A DNA stretch of 44,406 bases from Clostridia bacterium (GTDB lineage Bacteria; Bacillota; Clostridia; Christensenellales; Borkfalkiaceae). The translations under genes and the position numbers were made by a program. The notes below the pieces were generated by a model. It searched no databases. It worked only from the letters and a program-made list of their open reading frames with translations, and was not told where the DNA came from. The stretch lies in contig CAAGGZ010000056.1 in the NCBI GenBank assembly GCA_900769545.1, positions 1-44,406 on the forward strand, written 5' to 3'. Positions 17,201 through 25,934 of the stretch are shown in pieces; positions within the stretch are counted from its first letter, which is position 1; the number at the start of each line of letters is the position of its first letter.

Positions 17201-19609
17201 TTCATAACCTTTGATTGCCGAAACCAAGGTTCTCAGCTTCGCATAGTTATCTACCATACCCTTTCCTTCGTCGCTCAATGCGTCGTATGCAGTCTTAGCC
17301 GCATCGATTCTGGGAACAAACACAAGGTTGTCAGGCATTACAACGGAATCGGGAAGATTGGCAATCATCGTTTTCACGTTGTTTGCCGCCGCTATCAAAT
17401 CGTTTCTTGCTTTGATGTCTGCTTCATACGCTTCCAACGTAGCAATGTTGGTTACATACGTTTTCTGCGTTTCCGTCAAAGCGTTATACGCCGTACGCGC
17501 TTCGTTCACCAAAGCCTCGTCAACGTCTCTTGCATTGATGGAATCAATCAAATCAACTACAACTTGCGCTTTTTCATTATCGGAAATAAACGCTCTTGCC
17601 GCAGTCAACTTCGACAAATTGGTAACAAGCGCTTGCTGTGTCGCCGTGAGGTTATTGTACGCCGCATAGGCGTTTTCAACCGCCGCCTTATCCGACAACG
17701 TAATCGTATCGGGAAGCGTGTCAATCAATGCAATTACTGCTTTTACGTCTGCATAATCGGTATAAACAGTAGGACTTGAATTGAAAGAGGTGATTGCCGA
17801 AATTTGCCAACCGCTCGTTCCTGCGCCCGTAGTTACGTTTACAAACCAAGTACCGTTATCGCCTTGCGCGATAATTTCGGGCGTAATGATCACTTTCGTC
17901 CAAGCCTTTGCAGGTAAATTCGTTACATAGTCCCCCGTAGGGTTCCAACTATTCATATCCCCCGTAAATTTAAAATCTACGGCACTTTCATTCGGGTTAT
18001 AGATATAGAAATACAAAGAATCATCGCCGTTGGCAAGAGCACCGCTCAATGCCCCTGCATTAAACGCACCCATATCACTATCACTCGACCAACCTTGCGT
18101 GAAATTGTAAATCGTTCCATTTTCATTCGTCGCACCGCTATCCGCGAAATTGCCAAACGTTAAACCTGTTATTGTTTCTCCTTTCAGTGCACCGTAGAAA
18201 TCGGAAATTTCAAACGTGAAGCCCGTGGTGTTCGTACGGAAACCCAAAGCAAAGTTTTGATTGATATAGCCGCTGGAAACGTCCACTTCTATCAATCTGG
18301 CAGTATCTGCATTACACCACAAACCGCTCGTTGACCACGTATTCTTATAATTCACACCCCAACCGTCGTTGGTAATACCGTCGGAAAGGTAAATATCACA
18401 ACCTACGCTTACTTTCACAAAGAAATAAATTTTTTCGTATTTTTCCACAGACGGGAAATTGGTGAAGCTCAACGCCGCTTTACCGCTTGCGTCCGAAACA
18501 ACCTTCATAACGTTGCCGTACTGCGCGTCCTGCTTCATCGTAGCCGTACCGCCTACCGTAGAGGTATAATTGGGCACGTAGCTGGGAATTACCGTACCGT
18601 CCGTCGCATCGTTCATATAAACACGGTCGTATCCATTGATTGCGGAAAGAAGGCCCTCAACTTTTGCATAGTTTTCGATTCCTGCTTTCCCCTCTTCACT
18701 CAACGCGTTGTATCTGTTTTCTGCATCATGAATCCTTGCAATAAAACCGATTGCGTCAGGCATCGTAATAGAATCGGGAAGCGAGGCAATCAATTTATTT
18801 AACTCGTCGATTTCCGCGTCTATAATGGTGGGCGCTTTTTCTGTAGCAACAAAGGAGCCCGATGCCGTAGCACTATTTTTTACGACAACTATATAGTCGG
18901 AAAGGTTAACTTCTTGTTCGTCTACGATAGAGATGAGCTCGTCATATTCCGCCGTGTTTTCAATAACGATGGGGAAGGATTCCGAGCCATACCAACCTTC
19001 ATCTGTACCATACTGCGCATATCCGCCCGCTCTTTCTTCGCCCAATATCATTTCGGCATAACCGCTCAAAACCGCCATATTTACGGTATCATAGAGGTTA
19101 TTTCTCGCCAAATCATTATATTCGGTATAACGAACTTCGCCGTTATACTTTATGTAGGAAACTGCCGTAAAGCTGAGGCTAAGATTTTTTGCCTTTAAGT
19201 TCGTGATACAGCCGTTTGCGTAATAGAAACCGCTATTTTCGTCTAAATAGAGCTTATCCTTATCGATTGCCCCACCGATTTTTAAAGGCATATTTAAATA
19301 ATCGCCGTTTGCTGCAACCATCAACTGTTTCGGCGCAATAATAAAGCCCATTTCCACGTCATCGTTTTCTTTGACGAAATCGTACACGGTTTCTTCCATT
19401 TTTACCATGAAACGCAAACCGCCGACGTTACCGAGTTTCAACGACGCGCCGTCGTCCATTTCAAAAACGCCTGTCTGCCAAGTTGTCTCGCTTGCAGCCT
19501 TTGCTTTCGTCGTATGCGTAGACGATACAACGACCAAGCCTGCAATAGAAACAAACAACAATGCGGAAAAAATCCACAATAAAAAGTTTCTAATAATGCG
19601 TTTACTCAT
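14297..19609 (-). CDS. giant secreted modular protein with C-terminal DUF4838 domain
   Basis: 1770 aa. The N-terminus has a signal peptide or anchor (hydrophobic residues ~8-30, then THTTKAKAASE). In order: beta-rich domain (~40-240); repeat module copy 1 (~260-605); extra three-helix segments with LTATQQALVTN and LTETQKTYVTN (~615-740); module copy 2 (~745-1085); linker; and DUF4838 (~1140-1770). The DUF4838 part contains GYRMGALAFLREVIGYDMIS, the SHTDIWI...GWDMHN stretch, and the Cys motif CTCERC at ~1410. DUF4838 is a family of likely glycosidases distantly reminiscent of GH20/GH67 organisation; its activity is not established. The modules probably bind carbohydrate (inference). The start follows AAGGGGGAAAG and lies 12 bases after the 39-aa peptide gene. 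Confidence 0.87.
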   Translation of the reverse strand: MSKRIIRNFLLWIFSALLFVSIAGLVVVSSTHTTKAKAASETTWQTGVFEMDDGASLKLGNVGGLRFMVKMEETVYDFVKENDDVEMGFIIAPKQLMVAANGDYLNMPLKIGGAIDKDKLYLDENSGFYYANGCITNLKAKNLSLSFTAVSYIKYNGEVRYTEYNDLARNNLYDTVNMAVLSGYAEMILGEERAGGYAQYGTDEGWYGSESFPIVIENTAEYDELISIVDEQEVNLSDYIVVVKNSATASGSFVATEKAPTIIDAEIDELNKLIASLPDSITMPDAIGFIARIHDAENRYNALSEEGKAGIENYAKVEGLLSAINGYDRVYMNDATDGTVIPSYVPNYTSTVGGTATMKQDAQYGNVMKVVSDASGKAALSFTNFPSVEKYEKIYFFVKVSVGCDIYLSDGITNDGWGVNYKNTWSTSGLWCNADTARLIEVDVSSGYINQNFALGFRTNTTGFTFEISDFYGALKGETITGLTFGNFADSGATNENGTIYNFTQGWSSDSDMGAFNAGALSGALANGDDSLYFYIYNPNESAVDFKFTGDMNSWNPTGDYVTNLPAKAWTKVIITPEIIAQGDNGTWFVNVTTGAGTSGWQISAITSFNSSPTVYTDYADVKAVIALIDTLPDTITLSDKAAVENAYAAYNNLTATQQALVTNLSKLTAARAFISDNEKAQVVVDLIDSINARDVDEALVNEARTAYNALTETQKTYVTNIATLEAYEADIKARNDLIAAANNVKTMIANLPDSVVMPDNLVFVPRIDAAKTAYDALSDEGKGMVDNYAKLRTLVSAIKGYETVHVQTVDSVSVVPSHVPNYTSTIGGTATIGYDAYYGNYLKVTPNAGGKVAIQYINFPDVSQYTKIFFNIRVVGASCDIYLSDGITNDGWGDGWHNTWSMTGFWANNGNWIQKEVDTSTGIFSSNWALGLRTNTTGVSFEITDIVGYKEELGTNSGLTFGTFTDSGTTNAYGTVYNFTQGWSSDSDMGAFNQYALSGALASGHDSLQFWIYNPNDSAVDFKLTGDMNSWNPEGDYVTNLTAKAWTKVVLVPHIIEEGDLGNWFVNVTTGAGTSGWQISPMYSFNSSTVADDRISDIQARIDALDTSSPNEYHVQLAREAYEALSEVEKSLVINTKLITCETALYGDVEDAPFIVDGATDYKLYIDQTDANFSSAIKVASAFVNEQLVSAMGVKLSVVTDEPTTLTKYRYAIVFGYRGIFENLGMQVPEYDYGSSGYAIQKVGRTVFILADGADGYRMGALAFLREVIGYDMISEDCIIYDTTKAATLPEFNVAEKPAFEYRQQQTYLTEDEVYGMGLQSHTDIWIDKDGWDMHNALNYIPVETYGSTYPNWYTTDKTQPCPTAHGDQDDYDTLIDVIANGIIERITARPNIENISFSIMDSAGGDECTCERCSEYTTLYGSFAAAWIDLMNNINSVVQVYINENMPGRKLNLAFLAYRSTESAPVNDDYTPKYRYEMDGITFIKENGEYVIDESEYLKCDDNVAVWLAPIDGKYAENLNHADNAETLVTIKKWAAISDNVYLWMYGANFKFYMYPYNTWKASAESYKILADLGVKAAWSQSNETEATAFTDLKAYIDAQFMFNVNADYETVLDTYFTNYYGAAGTTMRALFDKIVAKCEEIEANYDGLGRGIYDELENTSGFLGIGAKTYWSKAWLEECVALIDQAYADIAALETSDSELYQKLSNRIKKESLFPRYVLCTTFASSYSSSAKKTMRQAFKADCESLGLTLYREAKGELSDLYSGWDI
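16350..17385 (-). repeat. protein-coding repeat module, copy 2 (in the 1770-aa protein)
   Basis: Same order of elements as copy 1: NLPDSVVMPD helices, HVPNYTSTIGGTAT with IYLSDGITNDGWG, then YNFTQGWSSDSDMGAFN, LTGDMNSWNPEGDYVTNL and NVTTGAGTSGWQIS. DNA-level similarity to copy 3 is also high at several points (for example around 16374 and 7759). Confidence 0.85.
17785..18835 (-). repeat. protein-coding repeat module, copy 1 (in the 1770-aa protein)
   Basis: About 345 residues: a helical segment with SLPDSITMPD and NYAKVEGLLSAINGY; a beta-sandwich with YVPNYTSTVGGTAT and IYLSDGITNDGWG; and a second beta-sandwich with YNFTQGWSSDSDMGAFN, KFTGDMNSWNPTGDYVTNL and NVTTGAGTSGWQIS. Boundaries are approximate. 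Confidence 0.85.
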
Positions 19610-19621
19610 TTTCTTTCCCCC

Positions 19622-19741
19622 TTAAAAATCGCCCCAATCAATATCACTGTAATTGTTATCGTTAGGGTTGGACGCTGTGATAACGTCACAATTACAGTCA
19701 AAGAAGTGCAACACTAAGCTTGGAGTTTCGTAATCCTTCAT
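19622..19741 (-). CDS. 39-aa acidic small peptide, not previously called
   Basis: Minus-strand ORF starting at ATG 19741 with the strong site AAAAGGAG placed 6 bases upstream. The product begins MKDYETPSLVLHFFDCNCDV, continues ITASNPND and ends SDIDWGDF. The stop (19622-19624) is 12 bases before the start of the 1770-aa gene, so it is cotranscribed and probably translationally coupled. The peptide has an N-terminal K-Y/E-TP start, a Cys pair (CNC), the string DVITAS and an acidic, aromatic C-terminus. From memory, comparable tiny proteins (short, K-Y-x-x-P start, DVIT(T/A)S, acidic tail) recur in gut Clostridia without known function. It has no signal peptide. It could be a peptide precursor or a small accessory to the secreted proteins. 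Confidence 0.8.
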   Translation of the reverse strand: MKDYETPSLVLHFFDCNCDVITASNPNDNNYSDIDWGDF

Positions 19742-19791
19742 ATTATTCTCCTTTTTTATATCAATAATTTTTATTCCTTAATCATTCCGTC

Positions 19792-21867
19792 TTACAAACC
19801 CCAATCGTTGGTGAATACGGATTGCATATCGCCGCCTGCTTCTCTGTATATAGAGAAGCCTAAAGCGTTCCAATCATCACGGAATTGCGCCCTCATTTCC
19901 TGTATGTCGGCATAATAATCTCCGTAATACATACAAATTACGTAACGAGGGAAAATGCTCTCTTGCTTGATTCTTCTAACCAAATTTTCATACAATGTAG
20001 GATCAAGCGCTTTATATTTTTCAATCGCTGCGTATGCGCTGTCAATCTTATCGAGCATTTCTTCAAGCAACAATCTGGGCCAATATTCCGCCGCGCCAAT
20101 GTCGTCGTAAATACCCCCCGAAATGGTGGGAACAGTCTGTTCCAAATACGCGCTTTGCGCTTGAATGAGATTAAACAAATCGTGCATAGGAGCCGAAGCT
20201 TCTAAATAGTAATTATCAAAGTAATTATCGATTACCTTGCCGTAGTCGGCGTTCACGTCGAATAAGAATTTGGAGTCGATATAGTCTTTCAAATCGGTAA
20301 ATGCCGTCGCCTGGTTGCGTTCCTGTCCCTGCGTCCAAACGTACTTCACGCCGCAATCTTTCAAATAACGATAGGTTTCCGTCATAACGCTCCACGTATT
20401 ATAGGGATACAAATAATATTTGAAGTTCGTTCCGTATACCCATACGTATACGTTGGAGCTCACCGTGTACCACAGGGAAACGTTTTGCGCGTAGGTTTTA
20501 TTCTTTTCGCCGTAAAAAGACGAGGTAAATTTGGAATAAATGGGCGCCAACCAAGGATATACGTGCTCGTCACAAGTCAAATATACATAGTTGCCGTTTT
20601 CGTCTTTTTCGTAAACGTAATTACCGTTGCTATCTTTAATGAACTGCCCTTCTTCGTCTCTTGCATAACGCTTCAAGGGAATATAGTTTCCGTTTTCGTC
20701 CGTTATCGGGTCAGTCCAAATGATATTACCGTTTGCGTCCGTATATTTGATACGCTCTACGGGAGCAGGCTCTGCATCGTGATAAGCAAAGAAAGTGAGA
20801 TTCATAATTCTGCCCGGTTCGTTTTCCTGTATATACGCCTGAACGAGCTTATTTAAGTCGTTCATAAAATAAATACAGGTAGCCGCAGGTGTTCCGTACA
20901 AATCCTTGTATTCCAAACACGTTTCGCAGGTACAGGTATCTTGCCCCGTACCGTCCATTGCCGTAAAGGAAATGTTTTCGAGCGTAGGACATTCCTGCAT
21001 ACGCTGCTTGATGACGTCAAATACCGTTTGAATCATCAATGTATATTCCGATTGATTACCGTGCGCCGTATAGCAGGGCTGCGTTCTGTCCGCTCTGTAC
21101 CAATCGGGATGCTCCTCGCCGTAGATTTCTACGGGAATATAGTACAAGGAGTTGTGCATATCCCAGCCGTTTACGGGAATCCAAATATCGCTATGCGTGT
21201 GCATACCCATACCGTAAGCTTCCATACTGGAATAATAGTTTTGAATCTGTCTGTAATCAAAATCGGGGCGTTCAATGATTTCCATAATGGGCATCGTTGA
21301 CGCAGTTCTGCTGTAAACGATACAATCTTCGCTGATCATATCGTAACCGAGCACTTCGCGCAAGAATGCAAGACCGCCCATACGGTAACCGTCGCTGCCG
21401 TTTGCTTCAATAAAGACTAAGTTCCCTTTCGTTCGGATATAATAGCCGCTGGAGGCGATGTCGTCGCTGGGCATAGTTAAACCTGCCGCAGAGAACAAAT
21501 CTCTGTATCCGTACACGATAGCGTACGTGCTATCCGACAAGGACGTAGGCGCATCCGTAATAATATCGAGCTTTGCGCCCGTAGCGTTTAATACCTGCTC
21601 GCTGACGAAGCTTGCCGACTTGTTGATTGCTGCGCTCAAAGAAGGATTGGATAAATCTACGTAGATTTTATATTCCGTCTGCTGATTTACAACGAAAGGC
21701 ACGTTGCTTTCCGCTACGTTGACTTTATGTAACGTATTTTCAGCTTGGTGAATAACGTTGTCGGGCGTTTCCACCACTTTCTTTTCTTCTTTCTTTTTAC
21801 AGGACACGCACGAAAATGCGAATACTGCGCAAAGAAAAATCGTTATTGCTTTTTTCATAAATTTCAT
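19792..21867 (-). CDS. DUF4838 lipoprotein (putative extracellular glycosidase)
   Basis: 691 aa. The N-terminal signal has lipobox-like AFSCVSC (Cys 23) followed by KKKEEKK, so it is probably membrane-anchored outside the cell. Residues ~50-690 match the DUF4838 part of the 1770-aa neighbour along their whole length: SSGYYIRTKGNLVFIEANGS, GYRMGGLAFLREVLGYDMIS, THSDIWIPVNGWDMHNSLYY, the Cys motif CTCETC at ~311 and YPYNTWSVMTETYRYLKDCG. An insertion at ~375-430 contains short DENGNY(I/V)-type repeats (GNIIW, GNYIPL, GNYVYEK). The N-terminal part resembles the beta domain preceding GH20/GH67 barrels. Activity is not established. The start is at ATG 21867, preceded by AAAGGAGG. Confidence 0.87.
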   Translation of the reverse strand: MKFMKKAITIFLCAVFAFSCVSCKKKEEKKVVETPDNVIHQAENTLHKVNVAESNVPFVVNQQTEYKIYVDLSNPSLSAAINKSASFVSEQVLNATGAKLDIITDAPTSLSDSTYAIVYGYRDLFSAAGLTMPSDDIASSGYYIRTKGNLVFIEANGSDGYRMGGLAFLREVLGYDMISEDCIVYSRTASTMPIMEIIERPDFDYRQIQNYYSSMEAYGMGMHTHSDIWIPVNGWDMHNSLYYIPVEIYGEEHPDWYRADRTQPCYTAHGNQSEYTLMIQTVFDVIKQRMQECPTLENISFTAMDGTGQDTCTCETCLEYKDLYGTPAATCIYFMNDLNKLVQAYIQENEPGRIMNLTFFAYHDAEPAPVERIKYTDANGNIIWTDPITDENGNYIPLKRYARDEEGQFIKDSNGNYVYEKDENGNYVYLTCDEHVYPWLAPIYSKFTSSFYGEKNKTYAQNVSLWYTVSSNVYVWVYGTNFKYYLYPYNTWSVMTETYRYLKDCGVKYVWTQGQERNQATAFTDLKDYIDSKFLFDVNADYGKVIDNYFDNYYLEASAPMHDLFNLIQAQSAYLEQTVPTISGGIYDDIGAAEYWPRLLLEEMLDKIDSAYAAIEKYKALDPTLYENLVRRIKQESIFPRYVICMYYGDYYADIQEMRAQFRDDWNALGFSIYREAGGDMQSVFTNDWGL

Positions 21868-21878
21868 GGCATCCTCCT

Positions 21879-24800
21879 TTATTCAACCGTAATACTCGTT
21901 TCAAAGGTCGTCAAGTTACCCATTTGGTCGTACACGTAAATGAATACTTGATACGTGCCTGCATATTCGCAACGGATACCGTTGGTATCGCCGTACAGAT
22001 ATACGGGCATTCCTTTGGGATTGATCACCATTTTCAAAACGGTAATGTCTTCTGCTTTCGTGAAATTGTCGGAAACGGTATACTCGGGAATCACCAACGT
22101 TTCCCCTACCTTCAAATTCGTTTTAAAACTTTCGCTGAAGGTAATCGTAGGCGCTTCGCCGTCAATTACCGTTAAAACGTAATTAAAATAGGATTGATTG
22201 GTGTATTTCCAAGAATCTGCTTCTTTCGCTACAACAGAAATATAATATTCGCCATATTCGGAAAGCTTAATTTGATAATCTACCGTTGCGTCTACGTTCT
22301 GCAATACAACGCCGTCAAGACTCGTCACGGGCATTCCGTTAGGGCCGATAACCGTTACGTAAGCGCTGGAGTTCGGACACAAAATATCACAAGCAATTAC
22401 CTTTTGAACGGTATAAATACTGTCCTTAAAGGCATTGTTTTCCACGTTTTCCATAGTCGAAATAAACGGACCCGTGTTGTCTTGCGTATTATTTACGTTG
22501 ACGTTGCAAATCTTGCTAAGGAAAATGGAAGCGTCCGCTTCTGCGTCACAGATTTCAATGTCGAAATATACCATTCCCGAAGCAAAGCCGTTGAACGGAG
22601 CTCCGCTTTCCGTCTTAGCGATTGCAATCGACGTCGTAGAGTTTACAATAAACTTATTATTCGAGAACCCAACGTTATAGCGCGCGGCGTTTGCTCCGTC
22701 AAAATCCAACGTCAAGGAAAGCTGCGTATCGCCTACCACCATCAACGTTTGCCCCTCGTCTTTTATCAAGGACGCTTTAACGGAAATATTGCTATCTACG
22801 CTATCCGTCAAGGTGATATTCACCTGCGAGAACTTGGAATAATTGGGCACAGTCAAGAACTCCAACGAGAACGTATTTGCCATCTGCGCGTTGATGAACG
22901 ACGCCTTCACGCTCTCCGCCGCCTCGTTTGCCGAAATCTTCAAACCGTTAATATCCGACAACGCATAATTATTGGTGAAGGATACGTTATCTTCGCTATA
23001 GAAATATCTATCCACGTTGACAACGTCACGGTATCTGTCCGTACTTCCGGGAATTTTTTCTTGCGTAATAACAATCATAACAGGGATTTCTTTTTCAAAC
23101 AGCGTTACATTATCACAGCTATATACGATATGAATCGTATCATTGTGATTCGTGACGTTAGGAGTAAACGTTTCCCCTGCCTTGTAAGTATTCTTTGTTC
23201 CGTTATACTCCACGGTAACATCACAAAGTTTTTCTACCCTTTCACCCGAGCTGTAATCGTATGCATAAAGCACGGGCAACGTATAGGAAGAACGGGAAAT
23301 ATACGCGCTGGGAAGCTTGGGCATATCGACGATAATGGGCTTATTGCTGACAACGCCGTTCAAGGTACAAACCGCAATCGCCGCATTCCCTGCATAGTCC
23401 ACTGCCGTACACGTCAACGTCCATTCGCCCTCTTCGTCCAAACAGAACGTTCCGTCGACAATCTCGCAAACTTTCTTCCCTTTGGTGATGGAATAGGTGA
23501 TTTCGATTTCACCGCTGCCGCCTGTTACAATCGCTTCGGGCAAGGTCTGAATAGAACCTACTTCAATCTCCGTATCATAGGAGCTATCCAAAGCAACGCT
23601 CAGTTTCGAGACGTATTGACTCAAGCGAGCGCGCACCCACAGTACCTTACGCCCCACGTTACCGCTGTAATCGGCGGCTTCGTAAACGATGGCGTAAACG
23701 CCTACGTTCTTAACAGAGAATTGGTTATTCTGAATATCTACCATCTTTTGGTTATCCGAACCGTAGTTATACCAAACGGAAACCTTCACGTCGCAAGCGC
23801 CGTTGACTTGGTCGATAGCGCTCGCCGCAGGAATAGGATACGTTCCGCCGACCGTTGCGTCAGGCATAACGTCGTATTTATTTTCTACCGTAATTACGGG
23901 CGCCTCTTCGTCGATATAATTTTTCGCAGACAAATCCACCCCGAGAATGCTCGTGAAGCAGATGTTTGCCGTTGCGCTGTTATAATTCAACGCGCTAATC
24001 GTTAATTTTGCTTTTCCGCTAGGGAAACCAAACCACAATGTATCGTAGTAATTACTGTCGTCTAAATCGGAAATAATTTTACCGCCTGCCCATGCCTGAT
24101 TGGTCTTGCCGTCGTAGCTGATACAGAACGTTTTAGCGTCGGGATTTGTAGGTTCTGCCTTTTGCGCTCCCCAATACAAGCCCGTATCCACCGCCATAAA
24201 GCTATGCGGAACCATACAGCCTAAGCTGGTACCTACGTGAAGTCTGCCAACGTGTTCCAAACCACAATGAATCTGTCCATTACCAGCCGCCGTAAAATAC
24301 GTCAAACCGTGAGCGTTGCTATCGTCATAGAAATTACCGAAATATACCAACTGCACAGAAGGGTCTTCTACGTCCGTAAAAGTAAAGACCATTCTCGCAA
24401 AGTCAACGCTCCCTTGCACGCTGGGAACGACAAAACCTTCCAAGAGCTTGGTTGCCATGGTCAGTTCGCCCATTTCGAATACGTGGTCAAACGTCAAAGA
24501 GTCCCCGTTGGCAATCTTGACCATTAAACCCGTAGAATTTGCGCCGAAATCCGTACACAAGCCGTACTCCATCGAAGTTTTACTGTTGCTGTAAGACGCC
24601 AATTTTCCATAAACGGTAAATTCGTATTCCTTGGTATACACCTTATCCGAAATGGACGCTATGTATCTCAAAACGTATTTTCCGCTTTGGTTTAACGTTG
24701 CTTCTCTTTTGTTCGTTTCCGTTCCGTCGGGGAACTGTAAAGACGCAACGCCTTTCACGCTCTCCCCGTCTCTTGTAAACGTACAATCGGGAATAATAAA

Positions 24801-24983
24801 TTTATCGCCAAACGCATATTCGCTTGCAATTTCATTAGAAACGTTTACGCTAATTTGCGCGTTGGCGTGTTCAATCTGCCCGTCCACAAGCGGTAACGTC
24901 CCCGCAAAAAGCAAACAACTGCTCATTATTATCAAAAGCATAAAAATCAAAGAAAATCTATTTTTTAACTTCGATTTGTTCAT
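21879..24983 (-). CDS. secreted protein with multiple Ig-like domains
   Basis: 1034 aa with a hydrophobic signal segment (residues ~9-30) and no lipobox Cys at the expected place; cleavage after ANA or nearby would release or wall-associate it. The first Ig-like domain (~45-128) is followed by a lectin-like beta-sandwich (~130-360). Four or more repeated Ig/DUF5011-like domains follow, recognisable by EEAPVITVENKYDV, VYAIVYEAADYSGNVG, EWTLTCTAVDYAGNA, EAPTITFSESFKTNLKVGET and TYQVFIYVYDQMGN. No catalytic signature is visible. It lies between the transporter genes and the DUF4838 genes, 12 bases before the latter. It probably serves as a surface scaffold or glycan-binding protein (inference). 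Confidence 0.82.
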   Translation of the reverse strand: MNKSKLKNRFSLIFMLLIIMSSCLLFAGTLPLVDGQIEHANAQISVNVSNEIASEYAFGDKFIIPDCTFTRDGESVKGVASLQFPDGTETNKREATLNQSGKYVLRYIASISDKVYTKEYEFTVYGKLASYSNSKTSMEYGLCTDFGANSTGLMVKIANGDSLTFDHVFEMGELTMATKLLEGFVVPSVQGSVDFARMVFTFTDVEDPSVQLVYFGNFYDDSNAHGLTYFTAAGNGQIHCGLEHVGRLHVGTSLGCMVPHSFMAVDTGLYWGAQKAEPTNPDAKTFCISYDGKTNQAWAGGKIISDLDDSNYYDTLWFGFPSGKAKLTISALNYNSATANICFTSILGVDLSAKNYIDEEAPVITVENKYDVMPDATVGGTYPIPAASAIDQVNGACDVKVSVWYNYGSDNQKMVDIQNNQFSVKNVGVYAIVYEAADYSGNVGRKVLWVRARLSQYVSKLSVALDSSYDTEIEVGSIQTLPEAIVTGGSGEIEITYSITKGKKVCEIVDGTFCLDEEGEWTLTCTAVDYAGNAAIAVCTLNGVVSNKPIIVDMPKLPSAYISRSSYTLPVLYAYDYSSGERVEKLCDVTVEYNGTKNTYKAGETFTPNVTNHNDTIHIVYSCDNVTLFEKEIPVMIVITQEKIPGSTDRYRDVVNVDRYFYSEDNVSFTNNYALSDINGLKISANEAAESVKASFINAQMANTFSLEFLTVPNYSKFSQVNITLTDSVDSNISVKASLIKDEGQTLMVVGDTQLSLTLDFDGANAARYNVGFSNNKFIVNSTTSIAIAKTESGAPFNGFASGMVYFDIEICDAEADASIFLSKICNVNVNNTQDNTGPFISTMENVENNAFKDSIYTVQKVIACDILCPNSSAYVTVIGPNGMPVTSLDGVVLQNVDATVDYQIKLSEYGEYYISVVAKEADSWKYTNQSYFNYVLTVIDGEAPTITFSESFKTNLKVGETLVIPEYTVSDNFTKAEDITVLKMVINPKGMPVYLYGDTNGIRCEYAGTYQVFIYVYDQMGNLTTFETSITVE

Positions 24984-25007
24984 TTTTTCTCTCCTTATAA
25001 CGAAATT

Positions 25008-25919
25008 TTAGCCTTTCAGTCCCCCTACGGACAAATTCCCCATCAAGCGCTTACTGAAGATACAGAAGAGAATGATGACGGGCATAGTAACCAACAATAC
25101 GGTTGCCATAACGTAAGGAACCTGTTGCAAATACGTCATATTTCCTTTTAATTCCTGCCCCTGCGATTGCTGATACAAGGCAAGAGACAAAGTCTTATAA
25201 TCGGGAAGATATAAGTTGGGAATAAGGTAATCGTTCCAATACTCGATAAAAATAATCAGGAAAATAGACAGGAACGTATACTTAATCAACGGCATTGCAA
25301 CTCTGCACATAATTTGCATATCGTTTGCACCGTCGATTTTCGCCGCTTCGTAATACCCTTTCGGCATAGATTTGAACACCGAGTGGAATACGAGGAAATA
25401 CATACCTAAGAAGTTTGCTCTCATCAGCCACATACCTTCGATGCGGTTAAAGAGCATCAACTCCTTCGCCATTTGAATTTCCGCCGCCTGATTTCCGACT
25501 ATGGGAACAATCATAGTTACAATAACTACGTTGTATACGACTTTGGAAAACCAATTATCGTATCTTGCGCAAAGGTACGCGACAACGCAAGTTACAATGA
25601 CCTTTGAAAGCGAACAACCTACGGAATACAGCACCGTGTTATACGCCATTTGCAATAAGGTAAAATCCGAAAATCCTGAGTTGATTTCTGAAATATTCTG
25701 AAATAAAACAAATTCTTTTGGAAAACCGATAATATTATCCGGAATAATATCGGGCATTAAAGAGGAATAATCCCCCAAATATGTTTTGGACGCTGTCAGT
25801 ATTACCCATACAAACATCACGAGCATAAATAAAACGTAACAAGTCAAAACAAGAAATAAGCAAATCGTCAAGGGAGTAAATCTTGTCTTTGTTGCTTTTA
25901 ATGATTTTTCATTCTGCAT
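25008..25919 (-). CDS. carbohydrate ABC transporter permease (MalG/AraQ type, CUT1)
   Basis: 303 aa with about six membrane helices. The cytoplasmic EAA loop that docks the ATPase is YYEAAKIDGANDMQIMCRVAMPLIK, with the conserved EAA-x3-G spacing, at about residues 187-211. The family is the second inner-membrane subunit of oligosaccharide importers. The start at 25919 follows AGGGGGTAG. It lies 15 bases after the other permease gene. No ATP-binding gene occurs in this operon. Confidence 0.93.
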   Translation of the reverse strand: MQNEKSLKATKTRFTPLTICLFLVLTCYVLFMLVMFVWVILTASKTYLGDYSSLMPDIIPDNIIGFPKEFVLFQNISEINSGFSDFTLLQMAYNTVLYSVGCSLSKVIVTCVVAYLCARYDNWFSKVVYNVVIVTMIVPIVGNQAAEIQMAKELMLFNRIEGMWLMRANFLGMYFLVFHSVFKSMPKGYYEAAKIDGANDMQIMCRVAMPLIKYTFLSIFLIIFIEYWNDYLIPNLYLPDYKTLSLALYQQSQGQELKGNMTYLQQVPYVMATVLLVTMPVIILFCIFSKRLMGNLSVGGLKG

Positions 25920-25934
25920 AACTTCTACCCCCTT

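Noticed and set aside
22194..24005. Plus-strand 603-codon ORF opposite the Ig-domain protein gene
   Set aside because: It is antisense to a secreted protein with clear signal peptide and domains; its Arg/Ile/Asn/His-rich translation matches no family.
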